A stretch of 64,000 nucleotides of DNA, taken from contig CM040103.1 of NCBI GenBank assembly GCA_022496805.1, forward strand, positions 3,614,001 to 3,678,000, in the 5' to 3' direction. The notes below the pieces were generated by a model. It worked only from the letters and a program-made list of their open reading frames with translations, was not told the origin of the DNA and ran no database searches. The DNA is from Pohlia nutans. Lineage: Eukaryota > Streptophyta > Bryopsida > Bryales > Mniaceae. Shown here one piece after another: positions 47,023 to 57,399 of this stretch. The first letter of the stretch is position 1, and each line of letters starts with the position of its first letter. A program made the translations under genes and the position numbers.

Positions 47023-48275
47023 ATGGGGAAAGATAAACCCCCAGAAATTCCATACAACGGACATCTGAAAAAGTTTTTCGAGCAGGAGTTGAATGCGAAC
47101 ATACATGGCGAGTTCTGCGGTGGCAAGGTGTACAAGCTGAAGGAGTGTTGTCCACCACCAAGGCAGTGGTCGCTGCTGGTCACGAAGTTAGCGGACTCGA
47201 CATGGGCGCTGCGACCATGGACGAAGTGCGTTGTCCCACCTGGCGTAAACCCCGAAGTGTCGAATTTCAAGTCGGTCGTGGTCATAGAAGTGTTGTACTG
47301 CAGGCCACACGTAATTGTTTGGGTGCAGAACGCCTCCGGAAGTCAAGCCAACTTCCTCTTCAATGAATTAGACGGCGATTTCTCACCCGATCAGTTTCAC
47401 AAAAGCCTGGATGATGCTGCCGTGCCCATGTTGGCCTACTCGCCCAACATGCTCTTGGACGTTGAGGACCTCGAGGACTTGCACAAAGGATCTCAGGCAG
47501 TAAGCATGGTGCTCAAGAAAGCTCTGCACAACATAGGAAAAGTGAACAATGCGATCAGGGCGGCGCCTGCAAACCCCGCTCCTGCAAACCCCGCTCTTGC
47601 AAACCCGGCTCCGGCAAACCGGGCTCTTGCAAACCAAGGTGCGGCAGGAGCTCGAAAGAGGGCTGCCCCAGTCGCGCCAGTTCCACCTACGCCGAGCAGG
47701 GATGCACGCAGCCGCAAGAAAGACAAAACTCCAGCACCAGCGGAGACGACCCCTGCACCACAGGAGACGCGTGTGGCAGAAAACACAGCCGTTATAGAGG
47801 AGACGGGGGTTGCAGAAGCTAGTCGCCCACGAAAGCGCCTGAGCCGCGCATCCAAGGGCAAGGCAAAAGCGGGTCTCAGTGGGCAATTGCCCATTGGCGC
47901 AAGCGATGACGCTACGGAGGAGGTCACTCCTCCGACCCAACCCACAAAGCGCAGGAAGAAGAAGACGCCCGCAAACGGGAGAGAGAAGGACTTGGCAGAG
48001 GTGACTGGCCAAGCATCTCCAGGGACCATGGGAAGGCTGGAGGAGGCATTCCGTGAAGAGTGTGGGGTCACGGCGGACCGAAGCGCGGTCCCAGGAAGAA
48101 AAACACCAAAGCGCGCTCCGAGGAAGAAGCAGGCCCCGCATCCAATACGAGTGAAAGACGGAGGGGACATAGTGATCACAAAATGCCAAAGCGAACTGTA
48201 TGAGTTCAAGCGGCGCACTGCCCACATTTACCCACTCGGACAAGAGTTCACGAAGGCTATCCACGTGGACAATAT
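47023..48275 (+). CDS. ParB/methylase-like gene, 5' exon (interrupted by CACTA)
   Basis: The ATG at 47023 starts MGKDKPPEIPYNGHLKKFFE. About 417 codons lead to the insertion point. The first 160 residues look globular (WSLLVTKLADSTWALRPWTK, HVIVWVQNASGSQANFLFNE) but I do not recognise them. Then comes a low-complexity linker with PANPA/LANPA repeats (about residues 184-206), and Lys/Arg/Pro-rich tracts with KRRKKKT and PRKKQAPHP, which suggest a nuclear, DNA-binding role. One palindrome-family core (47876-47897) lies inside the coding sequence and reads LSGQLPIG. The frame after 48275 runs into the transposon and stops at 48306; without the element it continues in frame at 51381. Confidence 0.7.
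47876..47897. repeat. Palindrome-family core inside a coding exon
   Basis: TCAGTGGGCAATTGCCCATT followed by GG. It is read through as SGQLPIG without a stop or frameshift. Confidence 0.9.
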
Positions 48276-51200
48276 CACTACAAGAAAACCAGCCCAATGT
48301 GACTAGGTTTTATGACTACAACAGGGCATAAACCAAAATGTGACTAGCACTGTTTGTAGTCATTTCGACTTAGTCGCTTCGGACAATCTGACTGGGGGTC
48401 ATATCGGACACTTCTTGTTCCCAATGCTGCGTTCCCACAATGTTTTGGGACCTCAAAACGGGACCTGCAGTGGGACTTGGGACCATATGACTCTATATAG
48501 TCATACATTTATGACTACACGTAGTCATCTATATGCAAATAGCGACTGATTGGCATGACTATTTTTAGTGAGGTATGAGTCAATACATGACAGGTTTTAT
48601 CACTACGCATAGTAGTGAGATGGTGACTGAATTGAGTCATACATTGAGTTGGGAGAATACGACTCTGTAGAGCCACATCGAAGTGACTATATATAGTCTC
48701 CAATGTTGAAATCATGAGATCGACATGACTAATTATAGTGAGGTATTAGAGAATCTAACAATGGTTTGATCACTACGTATAGTGATGTGGTTGTGACTGT
48801 ATTGCATCATACACACACGTGAGATAATACGACGCTGTAAAGTCAAATATTCTTCACTACACAAAGTCACCCATATCATCTGATGACTGCATGGAGTCCT
48901 TGTATACTCGTTTCTTTCACTACTGGGAGTCAAATTTCAATATTAAATCGGAAGCATCTGACTAGGACTTGACTGTCCGTAGTCTAATGCAAATGTATGC
49001 CATGTAGTCGAATTTGCCATTCTTACGGTGTGTAGTCATAGATTTCAGTTTCAGATTAGGGTGATAATGAGATCTGTTGACTATTACAAGTCAACCGTGC
49101 GGTTGTGAGCACTGCGTCAGGTCATGCAAATGATTTTCATAGAATTATTTTTGATTCTAATGATTTTCATAGAATGATTTTGATTCTTCAATTCCCTTGA
49201 GTCTCACAGGGTCACCTTTCTTGAACTCCGGGTCCTCATCTTCTTGTACAACCTATAATAATAAAAAAAACACAAAACAAGGATCAGTTGGGACTAAACT
49301 GCTGCTTTGATACAAAGATGTACTTCTCCAAGGCTCATGGCACTTATTCAAATTCTATGACTGTGAGAAGTCACATATTCTAACGTCATTACTAATATCA
49401 GTCACGTATTCTAACTTCGTGACTGAATCTAGTCAAGCCTGGTCACTCGTTCCATATGAATGCATACAAACAGTCACGAACTTGGCATAATGAATTTCTA
49501 AAGAACTAAGGCACAACAATTTTGTAACCTGATCCGCCTAATACATAGATCAAACAAATCCATAGAATTATGCAGCCCAAAATCCACTCATGATGTGATT
49601 TCACCCATAGTAGGGGCTGAAAACCTTTACTAACACACACAAATGTATACAATCCTACACTAAGACTCCTTCCACAGCACCTCTACCCCTCTCTAACATT
49701 CCTAACCAAGTTACAAGTGGACAAAATGAGAGAGAAGGTTCAAAAGCCCCTTAAGAAGGAGCCGCCACCCTAATCTCCTCTGAAACCCTAGCCGCCACCC
49801 TATTCCTAGCCGCCACCCTATTCCATAGCTGCAACCCTATTCCATAGCTGCAACCCTAATCTACAGTCAATGAAACAGTCATGATGACTAACCAGAGTAA
49901 CTGAAATAGTCATGATGATTAGAATCTCTTCACTTGATAAAAAATAAAGTGAGTTTATTTCAGATTTGGTAAATTCAGTTTCAACATAAAAGAAGGTTTT
50001 TTTGAGCTAAGGAGGGGGGGGCGGGGGAATCAGCCTTCAAACAATGTGAACTTTCTAGCAACAAAATGTAATTTTGCAATCATTACCAATATAAGTAAAG
50101 AAAACTATGCACATGACTACAGTATTTTGCAATCACTTTGATATCTCAAAAAAGTACGGAAAGGTCATCAGTAATAGCTCATTTGTCAACATGGGAAACC
50201 AATTTTTGGACTCTGTTGCAATTAGTTAGTAATTGTTTGAAGTTGTATTTATAGGTGTTGCTAAAACGCAATTCATTACTAATTTAAGTAAAGAAAACTG
50301 TCCACATGACTACGTTATTTTGCAATCACTTTGACGTCTCCAAAAAATATGGGAAGGTGATCAATTATAGCCCAATGTGTCTGCCTGGGAAATCTAAAGC
50401 AAAGTTAAGCATACAAGGCATTTTCGTGCATCTGGAAAGTAAGTGGATAGATAGAGCAAGTGCTAATCATGATTTTTGGACTCTCTTGCAATTAGTTACT
50501 AATTTTTGAGGTTGTATTTATAAGTGTCACTGAAATGCAATTCATTACCAATATAAGTAAAAGAAACTGTGTCGATGACTATGTTATATCGCAGTCATTA
50601 CTAATTCCAGTAAAGAAAACTGTCCACATGACTACGTTATTTTGCAATCACTTTGACATCTCAAAAAAGTATGGGAAGGTGATCAATAACGGCTTTTTTG
50701 TGAGCATGGGAAATCTGTAGCAAAGTTAAGCATACAAGGCAATTTCGTGCATCTGGATCGCAAGTGGAAAGATAGAGCAAGTGGAATCATGATTTTTGGA
50801 CGCCCAACCCAATTACTTACTAATTTTTGAAGGTGTATTTAGTAGTGTTTCTAGAATGGTGCCCTAAAATGACATCCTATAATGTTTGCGCGCAGACATG
50901 GTAGTGTTGAATAGAAAAGCTATTATGTAACTGAAGATTATGGACCTACTCCTATTTTACAGCAGTCACCCATTGAGCCAAGTCAGCCAACTAGTAGAGG
51001 ACTTCAAAATCATCTGATTGAAATATATGACTACTATTAGTCAGGTTATTTACTACATGACTGCATGTAGTCACCCAGACCAACTGTATTACTACAGTAA
51101 GACATACATAAACCATATACCCATACAATCCGACTACATTAGTATGACTACACATAGTAAGCACTCAGAGCATGACTTTGGGAACCGGGCAGGAGAACAT

Positions 51201-51377
51201 ATGTCCCGTTCCCGTAGTCGTTCCCACCCAGGTCTTCAAAAATATGACTACTTATATGACTAGTCCATGACTGGACCCTCTTAGGACTGATTTTAGACTA
51301 AACCAATGACTGAGGTGACTACATAGTCATATGCGCTTAGTCACATCCGGTCACATTGGGCTGGTTTTCTTGTAGTG
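48276..51377. mobile_element. Non-autonomous CACTA element, 3.1 kb, within a gene
   Basis: Terminal inverted repeats start CACTACAAGAAAACC and are identical for 28 bases (48276-48303 and 51350-51377). Flanking TAT on both sides (48273-48275, 51378-51380) is the 3-bp target duplication. Inside, TGACTA/TAGTCA motifs are dense in both terminal 600 bases. No transposase domain is present, and the element has no long frame, so it depends on another element. It differs in TIR sequence from the other two CACTA elements in the window. The perfect ends indicate recent insertion or continued selection for mobility. Confidence 0.96.
50040..50870 (+). repeat. Direct repeats within the 3.1-kb CACTA element
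   Basis: Blocks with AAAGAAAACTGTCCACATGA, then TTTTGCAATCACTTTGA and GGGAAGGTGATCAAT start near 50095, 50288 and 50612; two of them continue with AAGTTAAGCATACAAGGC and GTGCATCTGGA. Copies are 85-95 percent alike by eye. They are non-coding. Confidence 0.8.
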
Positions 51378-51380
51378 TAT

Positions 51381-51822
51381 GGAGCCTGCTCCCCAGCAGT
51401 ACAAGTACAGGCCACTTCAAGAGGGCCTAGTAGACACACTGCTGCAGGTGCTGCTAACACAGCTCCACCTCAACAAGTGGACGCTGACCCTGATGCCCAA
51501 GACTGAAGTTGTACCCACGTCCTGGGAGGATATTCAGGATGCCAAGTTCTACATCATCAACGAGCAGCACACGTGGGCGGCTGCGAAACGCATGTTGGAG
51601 AGTACGGAGACCGAACAGGTACTGAAGGACGACTACGAGTTCTGGGAGTGCAACTTTGTCTGGACGAAGGACAAACTGACGCTCTCAGAGTTGGCACGGC
51701 GCATCAACAACACGAACCAGTTCAAGTGGGAGTCGCCCGAGTACCTCGCCCACATTCAGTATGCTCGAGATTTGTGGACGCAATACGGGATGCTGACGCC
51801 AGCCAGCCAGGATAATTACAAG
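51381..51822 (+). CDS. ParB/methylase-like gene, exon with ParB-like domain
   Basis: Directly after the element and its TAT copy, coding resumes: (M)EPAPQQYKYRPLQEGLVDTL, LTQLHLNKWTLTLMPK, SWEDIQDAKFYIINEQHTWA, AAKRMLE, then LTLSELARRINNTNQF. This follows a ParB-like nuclease/DGQHR layout: a first helix, PxxxxK-like strand, the GQHRxxAA motif (here NEQHTWAAAKRM, so the Arg is replaced by Thr) and a helix rich in LAxxxNxTN. The ATG at 51379 is created or kept at the junction: one copy of TAT gives AAT-ATG. The exon ends phase 0 at donor GTACCT (51823). Confidence 0.65.
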
Positions 51823-52045
51823 GTACCTTTTCATTGGATGTGGTTGCGCTGCTTGGATTTGCAGAGGTCACGACCTCGTCCCAGTGGGCAATTGCCCAAT
51901 GGGAATCGTATAATGCCAGTCCATGTAATGTTTCCACTCCATGTGCAAGTGAGCAGTCGTGACGCTGCTGTGGTTCCAGTGGGCAATTGCCCACTGGGAA
52001 TCGAAACTCAATACAGTCCAAACTGATTTCAATGTCCTGTCTCAG
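51823..52045 (+). other. Intron with two palindrome cores
   Basis: Donor GTACCT follows DNYK and acceptor TGTCTCAG precedes EFSLK; both sides are phase 0. Palindrome cores lie at 51881-51902 (one change) and 51976-51997 (perfect). Confidence 0.75.
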
Positions 52046-53437
52046 GAGTTCTCCTTGAAGGCAGTGGAGACGCTCAATGCCATGGCCTGGAAGAACATGA
52101 ACAAGAAATTCCTAAACTATCTAGGCGAGTTTCGTGTAATCACCGCTCCGGCCGAGATATACGACGCAATACTGCAATGCTTTCGATGGTACGAGAGTGG
52201 CGATTTGATAAACCCCGACTCAGGCAAAAAGTACAACGAGGAACTTGGCCCGAACAAGACGTGGGAAAGGAAATACACAGTGGCCTACGCATTCAAGTGC
52301 CTGAGGGGCTTGGGGCCAACAAGCATGACGCGGCTCGTGGACAGGACATCGGCCGGTCTGACTCATCGGGGCCTGCATAGGCGTAATAAGGATTTGGCAG
52401 GTATCCTGAAGGTATACTTGGGACAGCCGAAGCCCAAGAGCAAGTTTGCCTACAGCCTCAAGGAGTGGTCGGACAGAAGAAAGGCGAAGAATGCAGTGGT
52501 GCGCTTCTTCAACAAGAGGTGGGCGAGCGACATTTGGGAGGATGGTGACGTCAACTTCGACAGGTGGAGGATGTTCAAATTGCTCGTGGGCTTCAATTCT
52601 GCCCACATGGACGAGCTGCTTTGCAGAGGCACGAGGAAGTATCTGAGCAACTTCCTCAAGACCAGCGATACTCCAAAGCGGGAGCATGAACCTCCCCCCC
52701 AGGAATTCACTGCAGAAATCCTCCGAGTGGTGGAGGAGGCCAAGACGATTGACATGAAGCCTCACAAAATGCCACCACTGTCCGTGTACAGAACTGAAGG
52801 ACACTTGACAAGGTTCGTCAAGAGCCAAGCAGAGGAAGTACCCTTCGGTTTGAAGCCGGAAGACGAGACTGGAGTGTGGAGTTCTGTCAAGACCGAGGAC
52901 ATGCAATTCCAGGGGGGGATACTTGACTTTCGTGGGCTTGACGAGTTCATGGACAACGACAAAGTGCCGGTTGATCCAGAGTTGGGGAAGTGTTACTTAT
53001 CGATCCTGAAGCCCCTCCTGAGCCCCAAGAATTACATACAGTCTGCTCCTGTGTGGATGGTCATCTGCCACTCGTTGAAGAGCGCGGAGGCGTCGAAGAC
53101 GATGCGCAAGTTGCTGCCGGAGTGGTGTCTTCTGAAGTCGCAGTACGACCCCGCCAACTGCGAGACGTATTTGTTGTCGCCGACGGTCATTAAGAAGGGC
53201 AATGGAGTTACAATCTTCATCCTACACAGCCCGAAGAACACTGTTCTGTGGCCAGACCTCGTGCGCAGCGCGGAGCGCTACAAGAAGGCTGGGAAAGTCA
53301 GGGAATACGGCATATTCGACTATGAGCTGCGCATGGAACTGTACTTGGACTTCATGTCCAAGTTGCCCTGGAAGCAGGACGGAGAGAATTACGTCCTCTG
53401 CATCGCAGCCGGCAGGAAATGCATGATTGCCGCATAC
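52046..53437 (+). CDS. ParB/methylase-like gene, 3' exon
   Basis: 464 codons, EFSLKAVETLNAMAWKN to GRKCMIAAY, ending phase 0 at donor GTAAGT (53438). The middle part has basic, helical segments (SYSLKEWSDRRKAKNAVV-like, RFFNKRWASDIWEDGDVNFD). The C-terminal 150 residues, GGILDFRGLDEF, KCYLSILKPLL, VWMVICHSLKSAEASKT, then LPWKQDGENYVLCIAAGRKC and MIAAY, have the order of a beta-class amino-methylase (DPPY-like, then VLDPFxGSGTTxxAA) but with both motifs changed. This is a weak match and I call it only possible. The exon following the donor was not identified, so the gene's 3' end is missing or unplaced; a palindrome core (53473-53494) lies just inside the presumed intron. Confidence 0.6.
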
Positions 53438-53472
53438 GTAAGTTTCCACCCCCTTGCTCAGTTCATTGTTAG

Positions 53473-53494
53473 CCAGTGGGCAATTGCCCACTGG
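53473..53494. repeat. Palindrome-family perfect core
   Basis: CCAGTGGGCAA plus its reverse complement, 36 bases after the donor at 53438. Confidence 0.92.
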
Positions 53495-53547
53495 GATAAA
53501 GTGCGGCTGTGCAAGATTCTAACGGGGGACGACACTTCTATGTGAAC

Positions 53548-53605
53548 GCAGAGCGGAGAGCGGAGAGCAGAGAGCGCAAATTTGGAGAGCGTAGAGCGGG
53601 CAGCA
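53548..53605. repeat. GGAGAGC-type simple repeat
   Basis: GCGGAGAGCGGAGAGCAGAG and related GAGAGCG units. AT-rich non-coding DNA follows to about 54050. Confidence 0.85.
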
Positions 53606-54057
53606 ATTAAAAATAGAAATATTTTTAGTAATTTAAGCTAATTTTTTGAAAGATTCGAATATTCCAAAGAATATTCGAGATTCATGTTAATAATAGTATA
53701 TTTTTTTGACCCATTACCGTGGAAATGAGGTCCACAAAAAACAACCACTTTTTTTTTGGTACACTTTTGATTGAATTTAATTACTTAAAATAGACACATA
53801 AATAGATAATTGAGAAATAAAGGCTAAGTATAAAATCAAAGCAAATGAAGAAGTCAAGAAAGGTTTCAATGAGTGAACAAGATTGATGCTATTGAAGACT
53901 AAGTGAATAAAAGGACAAGGCACAAGAGACAAAGCACGTAGTTTAGGCATTCTTATCTCATCAATTTTGTCTTTGTTCTAGCTACTTGTTGATTTGATTC
54001 CTACAACTTGGACTGTAGCAATAATTCATTGTGGTAGACAAAGTTGTCACGACTCAA

Positions 54058-54064
54058 TATATAA
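54058..54064 (+). promoter_or_regulatory. Putative TATA box
   Basis: TATATAA, 50 bases before the ATG at 54114, with an A/C-rich leader (CTCAAACACAACAAGAATG) between, as in plant leaders. Confidence 0.55.
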
Positions 54065-54113
54065 GGACGTCCTTACACTCAAACACAACAAGAATGTAGA
54101 CAAGTAGTCTGCG

Positions 54114-54647
54114 ATGGGAGATGAGAGATACATGTTTGACGGCCTAGGATGGGATGAGGAGATAGTAAGTTTAGAAGATCCCCATATTCCATTTAATCCA
54201 TTGCCGGAATGTGAGAGGAATGAGAAAAGTGCTGCAGAACGATATTGTCCTGAATATGTGATGACACTCTTCTCACAATCCACGCAAGCTTGGAAGTGGA
54301 GGGTGGAGCAAGACGAGCGGCAACGATCTGCGGACAAATTGAGGAAGGAAGATGTGGTGGCAAGAGAAGTAGACGCAGTGGAGGAAAGAGAAGAGGTGGA
54401 GGATGAGGACAACACGGTTGACAAGCAAGAAGAGGTCACGGAGGCAGTGGATTCTTCAAAGCCATTGTCATTCTGTGAGAGCATGCGAGGATTATCACCA
54501 CATCCCTTGCCATTGGGAGAACGGATGAAGGACCGAACCATTAGCTATGTAGATTTACTTCGGCCCAATCTAGTAAGCACGCCTAAATCAAACGGGGAAC
54601 ATGCAGCAAGTGCTTCAAGGAGCTGGGGACGTCGGAGGCGTAGTTAA
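54114..54647 (+). CDS. Hypothetical acidic 177-residue protein
   Basis: Single-exon frame with ATG start, MGDERYMFDGLGWDEEIVSL, then EDPHIPFNPLPECERNEK, a helical charged middle (KWRVEQDERQRSADKLRKED, EERE/EVEDED repeats) and SFCESMRGLSPHPLPLGERM near the end, closing in a basic RSWGRRRRS. It has a TATA-like box upstream and a stop before AT-rich sequence. I do not recognise a family. It may be a real small gene, with its acidic middle probably disordered. Confidence 0.5.
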   Translation: MGDERYMFDGLGWDEEIVSLEDPHIPFNPLPECERNEKSAAERYCPEYVMTLFSQSTQAWKWRVEQDERQRSADKLRKEDVVAREVDAVEEREEVEDEDNTVDKQEEVTEAVDSSKPLSFCESMRGLSPHPLPLGERMKDRTISYVDLLRPNLVSTPKSNGEHAASASRSWGRRRRS

Positions 54648-54868
54648 AAAGCGGGAAGTCTAGAGTTGGACGGTGTGAGAGACATGCAAGAATTATTGTA
54701 CTGCAATGATTGGACAAGAATAAAGATTGATCATTGAATATGGTTTGTATTATTTGTAGAGTGTAGAAGTACATATTTGTATTTTTATGAGTGATAGAGC
54801 AAGTACACACGTGGTCAACAAACAACTACGTCCATTAGGGACAAAGTATTCCTAAGCCGGGAACAAGT

Positions 54869-56789
54869 CTAGGTGGTAGAATGTGTCAAAAGGCCACCTT
54901 CAAGGATGAACTTGACCTTGTTGAAACTAAAGGTTTGGGCTTGTATGAACAAGTTAACTTCAGGATCTAAGTTAGAAACCTTAACAAATATGTAGTACAA
55001 ATGCTTACAATTCAGATAGGAATTGCGCCTGCTCCCGAACTTGATAATTGTATCTTTGAAGGCCGCGCAAGTACACTCTGGGTGAGAGCTCACCGTCACT
55101 TGGTAAATGGCATCTGTAGGAGGAGGTTTGGACTTCAACAGGATAACACAACCGAATCCTGGGTGGGGGATCATGGTCAACTTCAAAACGGTTCCGTGCA
55201 TGGCGCGAGCAGATCCAACATTCTGCTTGTGTTTTATCGAGGGTCCAGTGCCAGAGCGTCGAGTAGCCTTGGATTTCCTCGTGGGAGGAATGTAGTCAGG
55301 GTTGTCGGGAATTCAAACTCTTGACAAGTCGAGTGGGTGAGCAGAGTTGTTGAATAGTCGAGTGAGAGTGACGCGCTCCTTAGAAGGAAGTTGGAATCCT
55401 GCATTCTCAAGGGCCATGATCTCCGGGCGAGTGAGTCTAGTACCAACCATAACAGGCGACACGGGAGGAATTGGGGGCTTACCTTGGGTGTCTGAAAATA
55501 GAACAACCCACTTGCGACGGAATCCCTTCACACAACGCTCGATGTCGTCTGGACAAAAAAAGAACTTCATAGGTTTTCGATTTTGCATTGTGTAAAAATC
55601 CCAGACTCCAAAGTATGCCGGGCAAGGGACACTCCGATTGTTGGTGACGAGCTTTGCCGTGCATTTCTTCCTAGTACCCGCATGCATGGCCCAACAAGAC
55701 TTGCCGGAATTGTAAGGGAGACGGGCTATATGCCAAAGCAACTCGTCAACCTTGGTCTCTTGAACAGTGGTGACTCAGCGGAAATCGAGCCCGGACAGTG
55801 GAGGCGCTTGAACTTCTTGCACGTTTGGGAAAGACTCTTCGACAATTGTAGGTAGAATTACGGGATTAGATCTAGTGAGTCTCTTACCGGGACGGGTGCG
55901 AGAAACGTTGATGGTGTCGGGGTGGTGTGCCTCATCATCTGGACCAATGGGAGTATCGGGCCTACGCTTCTGCGATCCAAATACCTCGGCGCCCTCGAGG
56001 TGTGGATTGCGAGTGGAGAATTCCTCGCCTCCGGGCATGTCCAAGAAGACCTTCTGCAGCACAGTAGGATCACTGGTGCTCTCGGCACGTCGTTGGGCGC
56101 TACAGGTTTCAGTTCCTCCTTGCTAGAACCGTCGCCACCATTGCCCCCCTTGAGGAATTGATAGTAGGCCACCACTTGCAAGAATGCTCGGATGTAGTCA
56201 TCCACGGTGGAAACATACAAATCGCCACCCAAGTTGCCTGACGCTTGAAGCTACTTGTTGCGGACGGACTCGGCAAGATTGCACGAGGGCATTTGAGCAA
56301 AGTCCGACTCCGACATGCGATCCTCTTGTTCAAAGAAAATAGAGAAGTGTGAAAATCTGAATATATCAAAGAAGTGAAGAACTTACAAGACTAGGGAAGC
56401 AAAAGACTAACCAGTTCCATGAAGCCACCCCACTGAAGATATCGGAAATGCCAAAACGCAAGCCAGAGATCAAGATGTAGCAATCCATCGTCGGAGGTAC
56501 AATTTGATGAGCTCCACCAAGCTTTGATGGCACAATATCGTGTCTCTACTTCTAGCATTGACGAGGCGTTGCGATACTGGAGGCAGAGATGCTTGTGTTG
56601 TTCCTGCAAATCGTGCTTGATATATTGTTTGGTGTGCTTCTCCAATGATAGCTTCCAATGGAAGAAGCACGTCCTCTTGCGGCCCTCCATTATAATCTTC
56701 GGATCCCCGGACCCGTAGACGATACGCACGGCGTTCCAGTTGGCTTGCGCACTATTGGCCATGGGTAGTTCGCTTGCGCACTTTCGCAT
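54869..56789 (-). pseudogene. Decayed MULE-type transposase, 5' truncated
   Basis: On the minus strand, MRKCASELPMANSAQANWNA, VRIVYGSGDPKIIMEGRKRT and CFFHWKLSLEKHTKQYIKHD begin in what looks like the middle of a MULE transposase; the DDE part is absent. A splice (EL|GTTAGT at 56413, acceptor near 56330) leads to ESDFAQMPSCNLAESVRNK, then a TAG, then LQASGNLGGDLYVSTVDDYI and RAFLQVVAYYQFLKGG. A frameshift near 56098 leads to LQKVFLDMPGGEEFSTR and EVFGSQKRRPDTPIGPD; an in-frame TGA at 55775 and a TAG-type stop at 55313 follow. The end holds a SWIM-like finger: ECTCAAFKD...LNCKHLYYIFVKV. Three stops and one frameshift mean it is not functional. Confidence 0.75.
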
Positions 56790-56930
56790 TGGGTAGTTAG
56801 AAGGTGAAACCCTAAGACACGAGTCTTATGGACTTGGCAAGTTAAGAGACGACAGTCTACTAGAGTGTGGAGGGAGTTGTGGTGTTAGACTGCAGAAATT
56901 AGGTCTAAAGAGAGGCATTGAGAAGCACAC

Positions 56931-57354
56931 ATGAAGGAAACAAGGAAGAGGACAGTGAGTGCAACTGAACCGGGGAGGAAAGAGATAGTAAGTGTGACTA
57001 AACCAGCGAAGAATAAAGAGCTGTCTAAGAAGACTGTCGTCGCAAAGAAGACTGAACCAGTGAAAAAAAGGAAGAAGCGAGAGAAAACAAACTTCACGAA
57101 CTCAAAGCAGAAGAATAAGAAGCTCACGAAGGAGCGCCGAGCATTGAGGGACAAGGGACTCCAGCAAATTTGAGCGAGAGTGAAGACGAGGAAGAGAGAG
57201 GAAATTGGAGAGGGAGGCGTAAGGTTCGATCGCAGCATCTTGATTCAATAGTCGTAGTGGAAGACGCAAACAAGGCGTCGGAGAGTTCTGCAACAACGAT
57301 TGAGCGCCAGGAAATGGAGACACCGAACCGAACACAAGAAATTGTGGAAATTGT
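56931..57354 (+). CDS. Lys-rich ORF and adjoining acidic frame
   Basis: From an ATG at 56931, 80 codons read MKETRKRTVSATEPGRKEIV, SVTKPAKNKELSKKTVVAKK and KKRKKREKTNFTNSKQKNKK to a TGA at 57173. The next frame continues LSESEDEEERGNWRGRRKVR to TPNRTQEIVEI and ends at a clean donor GTAAGT (57355). This looks like one basic-then-acidic nuclear-type protein split by a one-base shift or a small intron. No acceptor partner was found; the minisatellite begins inside the presumed intron. Function unknown. Confidence 0.35.
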
Positions 57355-57399
57355 AAGTCTAACACCATTTGGATTAACATTGTTAAAACCCATGTATGG

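Noticed and set aside
47383..48297. Minus-strand 304-residue frame
   Set aside because: It is antisense to the ParB/methylase-like 5' exon and Cys/Arg/Leu-rich as expected of a shadow frame.
52220..52906. Minus-strand 228-residue frame
   Set aside because: It is antisense to the 52046-53437 exon, which has good splice sites and coding-like composition.
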